This document shows, one piece after another, positions 63,908 to 64,000 of a DNA stretch of 64,000 nt. Made by a program: the position numbers and the translations under genes. The number at the start of each line of letters is the position of its first letter. Position 1 is the stretch's first letter. The notes under the pieces were generated by a model. That model saw only the letters and a list, made by a program, of their open reading frames with translations, ran no database searches and was not told the origin of the DNA. Source of the DNA: Terriglobia bacterium (GTDB taxonomy: Bacteria > Acidobacteriota > Terriglobia > Bryobacterales > UBA6623); the NCBI GenBank assembly GCA_009841225.1, contig VXMF01000056.1:51125-115124 (forward strand). Direction: 5' to 3'.

Positions 63908-64000
63908 CTCACCATCCCCACGAAAAGGAACCGCTACGCCCACCTAGTCTAGCTTCCGTGTCGGCAGTCAAGGCCAGACCCGTGCGGGTAGGTTCTGAAA

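Overview
The window reads as chromosome of a GC-rich, Gram-negative, probably uncultured bacterium. Three proteins carry lipoprotein signal peptides with a lipobox cysteine, and several others carry Sec or Tat signals. The only taxonomic hint I trust is the C-terminus of the large metalloprotease at 17.9-21.0 kb, which resembles the Solibacter/Acidobacteriota-type C-terminal domain. That is suggestive only. There are no rRNA or tRNA genes that I can see.

Layout. 0-0.5 kb: end of an ATPase/nuclease gene. 1-9.2 kb: two long tandem paralogues (A and B, minus strand) of a repeat plus two-barrel surface protein. Both lack a signal peptide, both begin abruptly at the same repeat motif, and both end at an identical hairpin terminator. 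A tyrosine integrase lies next to the 5' boundary of B (9.6-10.7 kb). 10.9-15.4 kb: a DUF1801 protein and a three-gene operon (branched-chain-amino-acid-type binding protein, Cache-HAMP sensor without output domain, OxlT-like MFS transporter). 15.5-17.8 kb: a cluster of toxin-antitoxin genes, several broken. 17.9-24.5 kb: two secreted metalloproteases around a DUF29 gene. 25.2-38.4 kb: three full-length lipoprotein paralogues (C, D, E) of the A/B family, with a GyrI-like protein, a patch of gene fragments and a truncated IS630 transposase between D and E. 38.7-45.5 kb: an MFS transporter and a second astacin-like protease flanked by two decayed higBA copies. 45.5-50.9 kb: antitoxins and toxin remnants, a secreted double-Cache protein, and a partner-switching set (REC-PP2C phosphatase, RsbW-like kinase, convergent STAS protein). 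51.2-61.2 kb: glycogen metabolism in two divergent operons, glgA-glgP and glgX-malQ-glgB. 61.2-63.9 kb: relB/yafQ-like, a NYN-domain protein, a transposase remnant, mazEF and a ParB-like protein.

How the parts relate. The glycogen genes form a nearly complete synthesis and breakdown set (no glgC in view). The Cache/PP2C/kinase/STAS genes look like a stress or envelope signalling switch. The five A-E paralogues and the astacin-like proteases make this a cell-surface and secreted-protein region, broken up by at least nine toxin-antitoxin loci in which the toxin has usually decayed and the antitoxin survives. The most unusual signal is the pair of leaderless A/B cassettes beside an integrase, with complete copies C-E in the same 40 kb. 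This would fit a donor/recipient arrangement for varying a surface lipoprotein, but that is inference.
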